A stretch of 64,000 nt of DNA, from assembly GCF_017591425.1 (NCBI RefSeq), contig NW_024466599.1, positions 23,970,001-24,034,000 of the forward strand. The letters are read 5' to 3'. Source of the stretch: Ochotona curzoniae (Eukaryota > Chordata > Mammalia > Lagomorpha > Ochotonidae). The translations under genes were made by a program, and so were the position numbers. The notes beneath the pieces were generated by a model. The model was not told where the DNA came from. It worked only from the letters and a program-made list of their open reading frames with translations, and made no database searches. Positions 1 through 11,560 of the stretch are shown in pieces (position 1 is the stretch's first letter; each line of letters starts with the position of its first letter).

Positions 1-112
1 CATCTCCAGTCATTGTGGACTCTCAGGAGTGAACCTGTGGACAGATCTTTCTCTCTGTCTCTCCTTTCTGTAAATCTGTCTTTCAAAAAAATTTTAAAAA
101 ATCTTTTTAAAA
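1..112 (+). mobile_element. C-repeat SINE (CSINE), 3' end only, cut by window edge
   Basis: The window opens inside the 3' half of a lagomorph C-repeat. Visible parts are the conserved 'ggagtgaac' block, the 'acagatctttctctctgtct' pyrimidine run and the 'gtaaatctgtctttcaaa' tail ahead of an A-rich end. The tRNA-derived head would lie upstream of base 1. The element is a non-autonomous retroposon and codes for nothing. Confidence 0.85.
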
Positions 113-2230
113 AAGAAATGTGAATTTATCTTAGTGAGTGTGATATAATCTCTTTATAACATCACCGCAAGCTATTTATATTTTAAGCTCACTTTTAAGA
201 TCATTGAAATAATTTTGGGTGCAATCTATTTCTGTAGGAGAACTTGTGAAGATTAAAAGGAGACATAACCTAATTCAATCTCCCCTAATTCTCAGATTAT
301 AGAAAACTATTTAAAAATACTTAGCTGATTTTAATTTTTAGTTTACAATTTCCATTACTTCAATCTTTGGGCTAATAGATATTTTAAATGTTAAATAAAT
401 TCCCAGATATGCATCAGGGTTTTGGTTTCTGTTGGTAAACTGGAGCATGGTCTAGTTTCTGTTGAGAATTACGGTCAAGAATGGATTACTTAAGTACTGG
501 TGTTTGAAGTGATATCCACCATTGTGCGAAATAATGTGTCTGAGGACCATATAACAATGGAAGGTGATCTAAACCTAGGTTTATCTGTATTGGAGAAATA
601 AGGAGTGTTTTGGAAGACCTCCTGGGACAAGTGATGCTAGAATTGAGATTAAAAAGCTGGCTGGAAGATCCTGATATAAAGTTGATACTGAAGATGGTGG
701 CGAAACTGGTAGAAGCTGATCCATGTTGAGAATTCACAATGACTGGAGAACCTATTTCCAGGAAATGTAAACACTGAACAAACTAGTGTAGCTGAAGAGA
801 AGAGCAAGTAGGAGCAAGATTTAAGAATCCTTCCATGGTGATTAGAAAAGAATGACTCTGCAGAGAACCTGAGATGCAGACTGTGACTATCAAATCAATA
901 TTTTTTTGGAAGTCACAAAAAAAAAATAGTGTTTCTAGAGTAAGGTAGTAATGTTATCAAAGGCTCCCCAGAGGTCTGGTACTGGAAAAAAATGGAAATG
1001 TTAATTACTGTTTGTAATGTGGAGGTAGTACTGGCTCTAGAGAAAGTTTTACAGGGAGGACTACTTAGAGAGGTGATGATTATAAATTGGGAAATTGAAA
1101 AAGGGGGACAGCCATTATTTTGAAACAATTGGCTGCATGGAGAAAGAGGAAAACTGTATCAACAGTGTCTATGATAGAACATGATGGAGTTGAATCTTTT
1201 TGTATGACTGTTCATTGGGATCTCATGTATGATCAATGGTTCAGACATGCTCTTTCAAGAGGACTTGAATAATTTCAGGACTTAATAACAGAAGTGTATA
1301 GTTATAGTGTGATTTTTCTCTTGATATAATGCTGATAGTAGCTGTTGTTTGCTTATGACTATGTCATTCCATTATAATTTTTTTATCAAGTGAATATGAT
1401 CCAATGTGATTCACTCAAGAGTGAGGCAATTGACTTTATGAGTCCATTTCAGGTAAGTAGAGGGTGTTGGAAGCCAGCTGATGCTTATATTTTTGTGTTT
1501 TCTTACATTGCCGTAGGAAAATTTTGTGTACTGGAACACAGTGCACAATTTTAGTAGGCTTACATCCAACTGAAATCTATAACAGGCACACACACAAGAG
1601 AAATAAGGGAGATAAATATAAATGACCATAATATGCTGCAAATTGTATGGGAAATGCTCTAGTTTTATAGCCTGCAATCACAGAGTTTGTTCCAGTGGAA
1701 GAAGTTCACTTTTATTTAAAGATTTCTATGGAAGTGCCATATTGAAAAAAAATCTTCTTTTTATGGCAAGAACCTATAAAAATTACTCAACCATGTTGGT
1801 CTGCACTTGTTAATAAAATTTTGTTCCTGCTCACTTTTCTAATACTTTTCCTGAGCATTCTTACAATTCCAAGCTAGGAAATACTGTAATACTATGTTTA
1901 CATTATATATTGTGTATATATATTCATTGTGGCCACCACGTATTTATTAAGGGAAAATATAAAACTCATGGCAAATATTTATTTACATAATACTGTGTGC
2001 ATATTCTTTGTAAAACTCAGCCTTAAAAATAAAAATTTGCATTTTACATTTAGATTATAACATAGATATTTACACTGATTAGTATACATGAATAGAATAT
2101 TTCCATTTTACCCCATAAAATGTATAACTACTTCTGTGTCTGTTAATAGCAAAAAAATAAAGAAAACAGCAATCTCAAGCATTGGAACTGTAAGCTGTGC
2201 CTTGGAGAAAGGCAGTGTGACATTAATTCC
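113..2230. other. Unassigned AT-rich sequence, no gene seen
   Basis: I see no recognisable gene, RNA gene or well-preserved repeat here. Open frames are short (under 90 codons), begin and end at random and show no protein family features. A short TA/TG-rich run sits near 1905-1925. Old repeats too diverged to see by eye may be present. Confidence 0.6.
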
Positions 2231-2234
2231 TGGG

Positions 2235-2400
2235 CAAAACCATGGACTTTGAAGCAGATTTTCTGAACTTATCATTATGTTTACTTTGAATAAGTTATTT
2301 TACATTTCTTTTATATCAGCACAGTAAGAGTAGCAGTATCTTTCTTTAAGATGGTGTGGAAATTAGAACAGATGATGCTTTTGGTGTAGAAAGTGATGAT
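2235..2400 (+). mobile_element. MIR-like ancient SINE relic (tentative)
   Basis: The order of blocks follows a MIR core: 'catggactttgaagcagatt' (compare the MIR segment about a lost or excess item followed by 'gttcaaatcc'), then a T-rich 'aataagttattttacat' block resembling the conserved 'caagttacttaacct' region, then 'agtaagagtagcag' and 'gatgatgctttt'. Divergence is high, so the call is weak. Confidence 0.35.
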
Positions 2401-4149
2401 TCGTGTTACTACTTGTTGTGAAGTTTTTTGAATATTTTTGCAAAGTAAAGCACAGCTCCTTAAACTGCTACAACCTGGGTTGGGGAAAAGTGGCTAAGGG
2501 GGCAGGTGGTAGAAGCCATGAGATAAATGCACGGTACCTTCCTCCATGTGGCCATTCTGTTGATACTTAGTGCACCATTATGTGTTTTTACAGGATTTTT
2601 AAATCTGAATTTTATAATTAAAAAATAAAGAGACGGCTTTCTAGAAATATGCTATTCTTACTGAAGTGGAGATTAAGCCCAGACTATAGCTCTGAAACCT
2701 AGGGATGTATTAATTCATTTCAACCTGGTTTTCTTCATGCCCATGGTTAAGCTTTAATGATGAGAATGCTTGGTTCCTGGTACAGGTTATGGAAATAAAG
2801 ACACCTCTTGGCCGGTTTACCATTGATTTGGGAAAATTAAAAGTCACAAAGATTATATGGATTTGTCTGAACATTTTCTGGATTTGGAAAGAATTTTGAC
2901 GTATTTTAACTGAGAAATGTTCCCAGCAGGTTGGCTGCTTTAAGTAAACACTGTCAACTCAGGTTGCCCCTGATAAAGGCAAACCAAGATGTTTTCAGAG
3001 ACACTGCATAATATGGCAAAAATATTCAATTCCTTATTTACTGTGACTAAAAGAATTTGGTAAATTTTCAATTTTACACCATATAAATGCATAATCTTGG
3101 AGAATACAGTGTTTCTTTTTTCCCAATTTGATAAATTTGCCAATATTTAAATTTTTATTTTCTTGTTAATGTTTGTGTACTTTTTTTAAAGATAGCTGAT
3201 TAGACTGAAATAGCAACTAGGACATATACATATGCACGGTGGATTTAATGTCATCTTTTTGCAGGTATAGTATATATTCTAGGAACTTTGGTTTTGCATT
3301 TTTGTATTCTTTCCAAAAAGAATAAATTGGAGGCCATCAGTTTGATGGTTATCTTGGTTGTTTCCTTTTGTTTGGCTAATTCAAAGCCCATGGTGGATGA
3401 TGCTTTCTCTGTCAAGCCTGATTGTCTGCCCTGTGGAATTGATGATAATTTCATTTGTGCAACATTCTGTTCTCACCAAAATGCAGAACAGTTTTTTTCT
3501 TACATATCAATAATTCCTATGACTCTAACTTCTTCATTCAGGTTCTATGTCTTAGTCATCTTCTAGACAAGGACAGTTTTGTAAAAAGTTCTTAGCACCT
3601 GTCAATTGTAGTATACTCAAGGAAGGGTTGCTAACTCATAGTACTTAGCAGAATTGAGAGTGATGATATTCAAAGTAGCCTTATTTAGATATCAATAATA
3701 GGTCATATGATAGAAGTTCCCATTAAGCAAAATTTGGAACCCAGAAACATCGAGTTATGCCAAAATGTATCTGGTCCTTCTCTGGTACTCTGTAGGGAAA
3801 TCGTGGTGTCTAATACCAGTGGACAGGATACCTTGGGAATGAATGTAGGCTACACCTTCATCAGCCCCTGGATATGTGTCTGTAATATGATAAATCACTG
3901 TAAAATGTTCACTCATAATTTGTTAATCAAGTAATTTGTTAACCCACTCATAAGTCCTACAAGAAATTAATCAGTGATATGCCAGTTTAATTAAATATTC
4001 ACTGATCAAGTAATTTGAGCCCTGTGGTGGTTACTCAGAACTGATTGGGCATACAGACCGGTAAAGTCTATTTTCTGACATGAATCTTCCCTTCTGTTCT
4101 TTTCATCTGATTCTTCTGTTTGAAGATTGCTGATTTCTCCATATTTTTT
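2401..4149. other. Unassigned AT-rich sequence, no gene seen
   Basis: No gene or clear repeat was recognised. The longest frames (92 codons at 3288-3566 on plus and 67 codons antisense to it) overlap each other and have no family features, so I treat both as chance. Confidence 0.55.
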
Positions 4150-4215
4150 TATTTATTTTAGAGATTTATTTACTTGAAAACCAGAGTTATGAAGACAGAG
4201 AGGTATATATATGCA
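4150..4215 (-). mobile_element. Possible C-repeat tail fragment, antisense
   Basis: The string 'gagatttatttacttgaaaa' followed by 'ccagagttatgaagacagag' resembles the reverse complement of an old C-repeat tail ('gatttatttatttgaaaggcagagtta'). The rest of the element is not visible, so this is either a short 5'-truncated copy or coincidence. Confidence 0.4.
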
Positions 4216-4649
4216 CATATATGTTTGGAACGTAATTTATTAAATACTCAGAGTGTAAGTGGCTTTGAAATTTTCTATGCTTTATTTTGTCACATTTTCC
4301 CGGTTAATTCACACAAGCACAGCTTTTGGGAGCATGGTGGTAGTTCATTTTTGTAAACTGTGTGGTTGGCCTAGATACTTTGTCTATTTCTGAGGAAATT
4401 TTATTCTGCTACAGTTATGTAGCACACTGCCCATTGCATATGATTTTTACATGTATTTGCATACAGTTGAGAGTAATAGTCTCAAATGTCTTCTCATTTC
4501 TTGTACGGCAATTATCCTTTTCTCCGTTGTTTTCATTTTATGAAGAAAAACAAGTTTATTAGGGAGAAAAAGGCCAGGAAGAAGAGGAGAGGAAAGGAAA
4601 GATAGAAGAGAGGGATAGAGAAAGGAGATGGACACGTCTGTGCATACAC

Positions 4650-4678
4650 ACACACAGGAGAGAGAGAGAGAGAGAGAG

Positions 4679-4730
<52 letters not shown>

Positions 4731-4757
4731 CCCTGCCACTGGTTCACTCTTCAAATG
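4650..4757 (-). mobile_element. C-repeat fragment with expanded GA tract
   Basis: A long GA run is followed by 'ccctgccactggttcactct' and 'tcaaatg', matching the antisense C-repeat block 'tggttcactccccaaatg'. In old C-repeats the antisense tail is naturally GA-rich, so the microsatellite probably grew from the SINE's pyrimidine region. The head half is absent. Confidence 0.55.
4657..4730. repeat. (GA)n microsatellite
   Basis: About 70 bases of almost pure GA dinucleotide, broken by two short A-rich interruptions. The low-complexity Arg-Glu and Ser-Leu frames read through it on either strand are artefacts. It is preceded by a short CA run at about 4645-4656. Confidence 0.95.
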
Positions 4758-5015
4758 TCACATCCTGTCTCAATTATTACACTTTTATATTAATTCTTAA
4801 TTATTTTTATTATTTAAGTCCTTTAGCTTTATTTTGCTTCAAAATTGCCTTTACCTCTTTTTTATCTTTTGTCCTTTTTCACATTTGTTTCTTGAAAATT
4901 CTACTTATGTGGCAGAAAGAAACCTGCTGAAATATTTTCGTGGTTATACTGAAACTAAACAAATATGGGAAGCCTGGATATGGTTATAACATCGAGTCTC
5001 CCAGTTCATAAACAT

Positions 5016-5283
5016 CCTATATCTCTCCACTTACATAGATTTCTTTAATTTCTTGTGATGTTTTGTTGTTTTTGGCATAGAAGTGCCACACATCTCATTT
5101 TAAATTTATCCCTGAGTGCGGTTTCTAAACACCGTTTTAATCACTTTTGTTCTAAATTTCTTTTTGTTTACGTTTGCTGTGGCCTTGGATTCCAAGTTTT
5201 ATCTCCCAGCCCTCTGAGATGGAACATAACACTTGGAATCCAAGATCATAGCAAACATGAACATGTAAGTGGAGAGATACAGG
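5016..5283. repeat. Nested imperfect inverted repeat (hairpin-forming)
   Basis: The inner arms are 5173-5201 and 5227-5255, 29 bases each and matching at about 25 positions, with a perfect 14-base core 'cttggattccaagt' on the left. They are separated by a 25-base loop. The outer arms are 5016-5038 and 5262-5283 and share 'aagtggagagat' in inverted orientation. The outer and inner arms are 134 bases apart on the left but only 6 on the right, so one side has gained or lost about 130 bases. Function is unknown. The pattern could be a folded retrotransposon end, an inverted duplication or a hairpin transcript locus. Confidence 0.75.
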
Positions 5284-5459
5284 AGCAATTTGGTTGTTTG
5301 GCTTCTGCTTGGTGGCATTGCCTCTCAGATCCCACCGCTTGGGGACTTGCAGGGAACGTGGCTCAGATTTTTGAGCTTGCTGTCTCAAGGCCTGCCTAGG
5401 AACAACTAAACCCAACTGTTTTCTCAACAATACAAGGAAAGAGCACAACTCCACTCAAT

Positions 5460-7290
5460 GTTTTTGTACTTCACACTCTTTTGGCTGTCTCCATGATTTC
5501 TTCTTTTGTCTGCCCATATCAGTTAGGATTGAGAAAAACTTTGAAGAAAGAACAGAATTTTAAATCATCTAAATTATTTTCCCTTCCACCAGGAATCTTA
5601 TCTTGGTATCTCTTGAGTGACTTCAAACATATTTAAAAAAACATTAATTGTGAATTCAGGCTGTTCTCACTGAGACCTGGAATGTTCCTTTTCCTTTACC
5701 TGTATTTACCATAGCATTTTTAACTCAGTTTTCTTTTTCTCCCCCAAAAGACTGGTTCTGTGTTTTTTTCAATAATACTCTTCTTTTTTGATTTTCCAAT
5801 CCATCAGATGCAGTTTTCCTTATAAATCTTTTAGTTTGCTCTCCTTTTAAATTTTTGTTTAAGAGGCTTAACTTTTGACTTGCATGTATATTTCATTTAT
5901 GATATGATATTTCTTTAATTGTTTTATAGTAAGTTGATATATACTTCCGCCTTAGCTTATATTTCTCTAAGAAATGATTTAGATATAGCCTATAGAATTT
6001 GGTATGATGATTTTATTTTATCTATTTTATTATATTTTATTTTAAAGGTGTGCTACGGTTTTAGTTTGACTTCCTCTGACACAAATTGGTTAAAATTGTC
6101 TTTTTTTTCTACTCAGTTTTACAAGGCATGCAATTTTTATGTTTGGTTTAAAGTCTTGTTTGGTTATTATGAAATTTGGACTATTGACTTTTCTAGCATG
6201 TGGTTTTGGTGAATTTTTATAGACACTTGAAAGAAAGCAGATGATAAATTTTTGAAAGTGCGTTTAGATGCACTATATTATGTAGGCTGTATATATAATC
6301 ATTTTATATATAATAAGAACTTTTTTGGGTTGCAATGCTCATATGCTCCTATTTTCCCTTGAGTATTCATCAGTGCATATTTATGAATATTAATATTATA
6401 TCACAATGCATTGGTTTTCCCCTTTCCTGTTTTTACTGATTACTGTTCTCCTTGTCATTTTAAGGCCTTTTTTTTCACTTTATCTGAAAATCTATATATT
6501 TGTTATGATGTGCTATAATCTATAAAATTATGCTACAGTTTTAATAGCGTCTTTTTGACACAAATGGCTAAAGGAATTCTTCCCATTTTTACACTCATGA
6601 TCTTTTTTTGTATTTGTGAACTTTTGCCATCCATTCAATCTGTGTGATACTACAATCATGGTTTATACCTTATTGTTGCAATAAGAAAATAACAATTTTA
6701 TTACCAATTCATTTTCAGTTTTTAATATTTTAAGCTTGATTTGTATTTATGCTATCTATTTGGTTTTACCTTATGATAATGTGGAAGACAAAAATAGATC
6801 AAAAAGATGAATTTATTTTTGCTGAAATGACAACTATGTTGTCTTGATTCTGTTGTATTTATTTGCAATTTGTGTTTTTATAGATTTAAAAAATATGTTG
6901 TGGCTTCATAGGAAAAATATTCTTAATATTTTTGCTGTTCTTAATATATGACCAAATTTGATTGATTTTGAAAAAGTGTTGTGTTAAAAATAGCAGTGAG
7001 AATCCATAAATGTTGCCTCACTTGGGAATATATATATATTTTTTTTCTTCATCTGTCCTTTCTCGTCGATGCCTCTTTCCATGTACTTGATTCAAGGGGC
7101 AATTTTCTCCCAGCCTTCCTTTTTCAAAATGACCACAATCCTCAATTAGTTATTTTGCTGTTGACACACATCAGACTTAATGTCTAATTTGATGGAGAAG
7201 AGACAGCTCTTGAGATCCAGAAAGAGGAGGAAAGTAAGTGAAAAAGAGAGAGGCAGGAGGCAGGGAGAGATGGAGGAGAAAATAGAATAG
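5460..7290. other. AT-rich unassigned region, possibly a decayed LINE
   Basis: No gene was recognised. Long T-rich stretches and a diverged internal duplication (near 6045-6075 and 6528-6575, sharing a 'gctac.gtttta' block and a 'gacacaaat' block) suggest very old transposon material, possibly an L1 3' region, but I cannot place it in a family. A purine-rich stretch at 7190-7290 leads into the next SINE. Confidence 0.45.
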
Positions 7291-7299
7291 TAGAGAAGA

Positions 7300-7600
7300 C
7301 ATGGGATATGGTGCCACCTGCAAAGTTAGCATTCCATATGGTGCCATTTCAAGTCCTGGCTGCTCCCCTTTGAATCCAGCTCCCTGCCAATGTACTCTTC
7401 CTGAGAAAGCTGTAAGATTGGCTCAAGTGGTTGGCCTCCTGCATCCGAGTAGGAAATCTGGATGAAGCTTCTGGTTTCTGACTTCAGTCTGGCTCAGCTC
7501 TGGCTTTTGCAGCCATTTGGGGAGTGAACCATCAAATGGAAGCATTCTCTCTATCTGTAACTCTGTCTTTCAATCTATAAATATTAAAATAAGCAAATAA
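7300..7600 (+). mobile_element. C-repeat SINE, older subfamily, near full length
   Basis: In order: a degraded head, 'attccatatggtgcc' (B-box region), 'tcctggctgctcccc', 'gaatccagctccctgccaat', 'ggctcagctctggc', 'ttgcagccatttggggagtg', 'aaccat', a T/C-rich segment with 'tctgtaactctgtctttcaa', and an A/T tail. 'ctgtaactctg' and 'ctgctcc' match the older lagomorph-wide form rather than the younger pika-like form. Confidence 0.85.
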
Positions 7601-10440
7601 AACAGAAGAAATCGAATGGGGAGAAGGAATGGAATGAGTAGGAGAGAAGAAAGAGAGAGCAGGCCTTTCCTGGATTGTTGATTTGTGAATGAGGTTTAGG
7701 TGTGTTTTCTACTAAAAGTAGGTGAAACAGAAAAAAATAAAAGTGAAAACGTATAAAGAAATGCAGGGATAAATGTGAAAGATCTATGAAAGTTCCCTCT
7801 ATCTTCAAGTTTTTGATTCCAGTTTGTTCCTGGGGCATGAGTGCTTTTCTTGTTTCTATGAGACATCAAGTTAACCTTGGTATAAATTTGCTCATGTTAC
7901 CTAGATAGGTTTCTCTTATTTGAAACCATAATAAACTAATTCAAATTCAATATGCTATCATACAGCACAGCCTTCTGAGTTAGAGCAAGCAAATCAGATC
8001 AGATTATTGCCTCATGCCCCACAGGATTTTTTCAACTAAAAAGTTGTCACAAACACAGGTTTGTTATTAGCTACCTTCATCATCTGATTAGATCAGATTT
8101 AAGTACCAGGCACATTGACTAGCGGTCAAAATTAAAAGCAATTGAGAAATTCAGACATTTGAAATTAATGTATTCAAAGTCCAATAACTTGCTAATCTTT
8201 TACTCCAAAATTCTGGTGTAGTGTCTATGGATGGATTCCAGACTTTGATTGGTCATCTTAAATGTGTTCTGGTTAAGAAAAAAAAAACACACTACAATGG
8301 ATGGTATTTCAAATCTATGGCTTATTGTCAGGGTTGAAGCATTACCAGATAATTAAACCATTGTATGAGTACCTTGAAGAGAGCAATTGGAACATCTTAA
8401 ACTTTTGTAAGTTTTTTTTTCTCTCTCTCTGAGATATGGTAGGGGCTGACAAGACTGAGGTACTGACATTCTATACATTGATCCCCAGTGTCCTGAAACT
8501 GCTATGGAGCTGTTAAAAATATGTGCAAGAATATCAAGTTTAAATACTGCTTGATTGAAAATGTGGAAAAATTGAAGTGTGTTTACTTTGCAATAAATTA
8601 TTTTATTAAAAATTTAGAAAAGAAAAGAGATAAAAAATAAAACTATTTAGCAAAGGAAAGCATTTATTAGTTATAGCTTTTTGGTATTTTTCCCAGCCTC
8701 TGCTCTTGCTTTGTCAGTATGTTTAGTTACTCTTTCCTTTGCTTTGTATTATGTTGTATTTTACAAGCTGAAGCTTTGTTTTATCCAAGGATTTTCTGTA
8801 TTATAAATTTGATCCTATTGTTAAGGGCTCCATAGCGCTAATATTATATAATTCGTTATCCCTAATTTGGGAGAACTGAAGGCTCTATTTTTTGTTTGTT
8901 TTGTTTCAGGTTTTATGTGGCCATAAATATCTTTTCATACAATGTTTTGTATCTGCAGGATTCTTTGTAGGACAGTCCCTCAGATATTTCTGTTCCCATT
9001 TTGATTGTTTTCTTTCTGGCAGCATGCATGTACCCAACACCTCTTCCTGGTGCCCCTTTAGTTTTGCACGCAACAACCCCAACTGTGTGAAGTGAAGGAT
9101 GCTCAGGGCAGGTCTGGGAACACAGAATGTGAACTGCAAATGTGAATGAATCTGAAATCTGAGTTGATCTCTTTGTTTTCACTTCACTGAGTCCCAAAGA
9201 TGAGAAGTGGCTGAGAATGTGCTGGGATTTGACTCTGCCAGCTGGCGAGGCATGCCCGAATAATGGGAGATTATTAGAAGCCTGCCCTTTTCCAGTGAGC
9301 TTTTATCCACATTCATTCCTGTGTTGGGCCAATTAGGGATGGCACAGTGGTTTTCTTTGTCTGCATCCTGGCAGCTCCATCCTCACTGATTTGGGAGGAA
9401 ACTCTCACAGAATGTTCACGTCACTTTGGCTTTTCGTAATAAAGCATGACAACAGGATCTCAGTTCCCTTATTCTACATGCACTAGTAGTTGTGTGCCCA
9501 GGGAGATTGTTTCTGCATCGGTTAATACTCTGGCATCTTTAAGCATGAAATGTCTGTAAGGGTAGACTAGTAATCACCCTGAGTGTAGAGCCGAAATCAT
9601 TTGCTCTCAAGTTGTCTTTTCTCAAGGTACAGTATTAATGCAGAGCAGAGCTACATGGAACACAGCAGTAGAACAGAATTTGATGCAAGTCAGTTGGACC
9701 AATTCAATGGTATTATTGAACTATTTGATTATCTTTACAATAAACTCCCATCTGTGACTGTTCCACAGTATGACTCGTATGGTCAGTGTTACAGGAACTC
9801 TCTAGCATATAAGGAGCTGAGCACCTGTGAGCTCACCCAGGGTCCTCACGGAGGTCTCTATTCAAAGAAATAATAGCCACGCCTTACTTGGACAGAAGCA
9901 GTTTTGTTTGTTAGCTAAATCTGCTGTTAGAACAGTGGAATTATATGAATGCCAGCTGCAGGTGAGTGTTTCACTGCTAGGCTGTGATATGGACCTCCGC
10001 CTATACTTATTTCTTTCATGAACACAGTCTTCCAGCAATTAATGTGAAGCCATTAATGGGAATTAGAGATAACATGTCTTGGTGGACCTTGTAGATCAGC
10101 TCTTATTTTGGATATCTGCGTGATTGTATAAATCTATGGTGCAGAATCAGGGGAGCATTTCTCTCATCAGTTACCTGAACAACTGTCATACTAGAATCAA
10201 AGAGGATTGATGGGACCAGCATAGAGGTTATTGTCATTAATGGGCATGGGAACATACACCTAAAAAAACAAATCAGAACTATGTGCTGCTGAAGCGAGCA
10301 CAGTATGGTCCATTTGCTGGTGTGTGGAAGCTAAGTTTGCATGTAATAAACCATTGTCTTCATTTCAGTCTACACCTGAAAAGAGACTGGTTGTGTCTCT
10401 TCCTGGACCTATGATGCATGCTTATATCTTTCTTGATTGT
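7601..10440. other. Unassigned sequence, no confirmed gene
   Basis: No recognisable repeat or gene. The stretch from about 8900 to 9960 is less AT-rich than its surroundings and includes a 270-base open stretch (about 9601-9873), ending at two stops and followed at 9961 by a consensus-like splice donor. No protein family is recognised there (see findings). Confidence 0.5.
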
Positions 10441-10494
10441 TAGAGGGGCCAATACATTCTCTCTCTCACTCTGTGTGTGTGTGCATGTGTGTGT
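10441..10494. repeat. (TC)n/(TG)n short simple repeat
   Basis: A run of 'ctctctctcactctgtgtgt' continues into 'gtgcatgtgtgtgt'. It is a compound pyrimidine/TG simple repeat lying directly 5' of a young SINE insertion. Confidence 0.85.
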
Positions 10495-10508
10495 AAAATT
10501 CATAGAAC

Positions 10509-10838
10509 ATGGGCCAAGAGCGGTGGTATAGCGGCTAACATCCTTGCCTTGAATGTGCTGAGGTTGTATATGGGCGCCGGTTCTAATCCCAGCAGCCCTG
10601 CCTCCCATCCAGCTCCCTGCTTGTGGCCTGGGAAAGCAGTCAAGGAAGGCCCAAAGCCTTGGGACCCTGCACCCACGTGGGAGACCTGGAGGAGGTGCCA
10701 GGCTCCTGGCTTCTGAGTGGCTCAGCTGTGGCCATTGCAGCCGCTTGGGGAATGAATCAATGGACAGAAGATCTTCCTTTCTGTCTCTCCTCTTCTCTGT
10801 ATATCTGATTTTGCAATAAAAATAAATGAATCTTTTAA
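10509..10838 (+). mobile_element. Full-length C-repeat SINE, young pika-like form, with target-site duplication
   Basis: The complete element runs from the head 'gggccaagagcggtggtata' through the B-box region 'gccggttctaatccc', 'catccagctccctgcttgtg', 'gcctgggaaagcagt', 'cacccacgtgggagacctgg', 'ctgtctctcctcttctctgt', 'atatctgattttgcaataaa' and the A-rich tail. A perfect 14-base duplication, 'aaaattcatagaac', flanks it at 10495-10508 and 10839-10852. This is the hallmark of L1-mediated insertion at an A-rich site. It is the best-preserved SINE here and the main evidence for host identity. Confidence 0.95.
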
Positions 10839-10852
10839 AAAATTCATAGAAC

Positions 10853-11439
10853 CTGTATTATTACCATATACTGATGATCAGTAAATGTTAACTTTCTTAT
10901 TTTTTCTTTTACAAGGGAGCTTATAGTATTTCACAGAAAGCTAGAAATTTACAGCCAGAAGACACCATAGAGGTCCTTTAGATCCAGTCACTGTGAAATA
11001 ATTATAAATATAACATATATAAAAATCAAATAATTATATATTTAACATATATAGTCTGATGGATTTAGAGATGAAACATTTGGGCAACTGTAAAAATATC
11101 TACCATCTATGGAAGTTTCCTTCTCTTTAAAGATAGAATTGCTTTATGTATATTTACCTATTAATATTTTTTTACATACATCTACAGATAGGATATTTAT
11201 AAATGTTTAATTTTTAGATACCAGAAATATTTTAAAATATCTCTATTATTGATTTGGTTTTAATTTCTTTGTGATTAAAATTCATGTTTGTACTTAAAAA
11301 GCTATATTTATAGTAGATAATTTATAATTTATTAACTGCAGCATTTCATATTTGGGGACTTCCTTTGTGAACTAGAACATGATTCATGCAGGTAAATATC
11401 TCGTGTGCATTTGACTATACTACTATAAATGCCAGTTAG
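10853..11439. other. AT-rich unassigned sequence
   Basis: No gene was seen. An AT-rich patch at about 10995-11052 contains two imperfect copies of an 'aaataattata' plus 'aacatata' pattern. Otherwise nothing is recognisable. Confidence 0.6.
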
Positions 11440-11560
11440 TTGTTTCTAGCTGGCCTGACCCAATCCTGGCAATCATCGTGGGAGTGAATCAGTGGTTGGA
11501 AGATAGCTCTCTCGCTCTTTCTCTCATCAGTCACTTTGATATAAAATAAATTTAAATGTA
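11440..11560 (+). mobile_element. C-repeat SINE, 3' fragment
   Basis: Begins with 'tagctggcctgacccaatcc', passes 'cgtgggagtgaatcagtggt' and 'tggaagatagctctctcgct', and ends in an 'aaataaatttaaatg' tail. Only the 3' third is present, so this is a 5'-truncated or partly deleted old copy. Confidence 0.75.

Noticed and set aside
4533..4930. Ser-Leu-rich and Arg-Glu-rich small proteins, with the look of a signal peptide
   Set aside because: They are translations of the GA microsatellite.
10509..10600. A tRNA gene suggested by A-box and B-box-like sequence
   Set aside because: It is the tRNA-derived head of a C-repeat. No intact cloverleaf or anticodon stem is evident.
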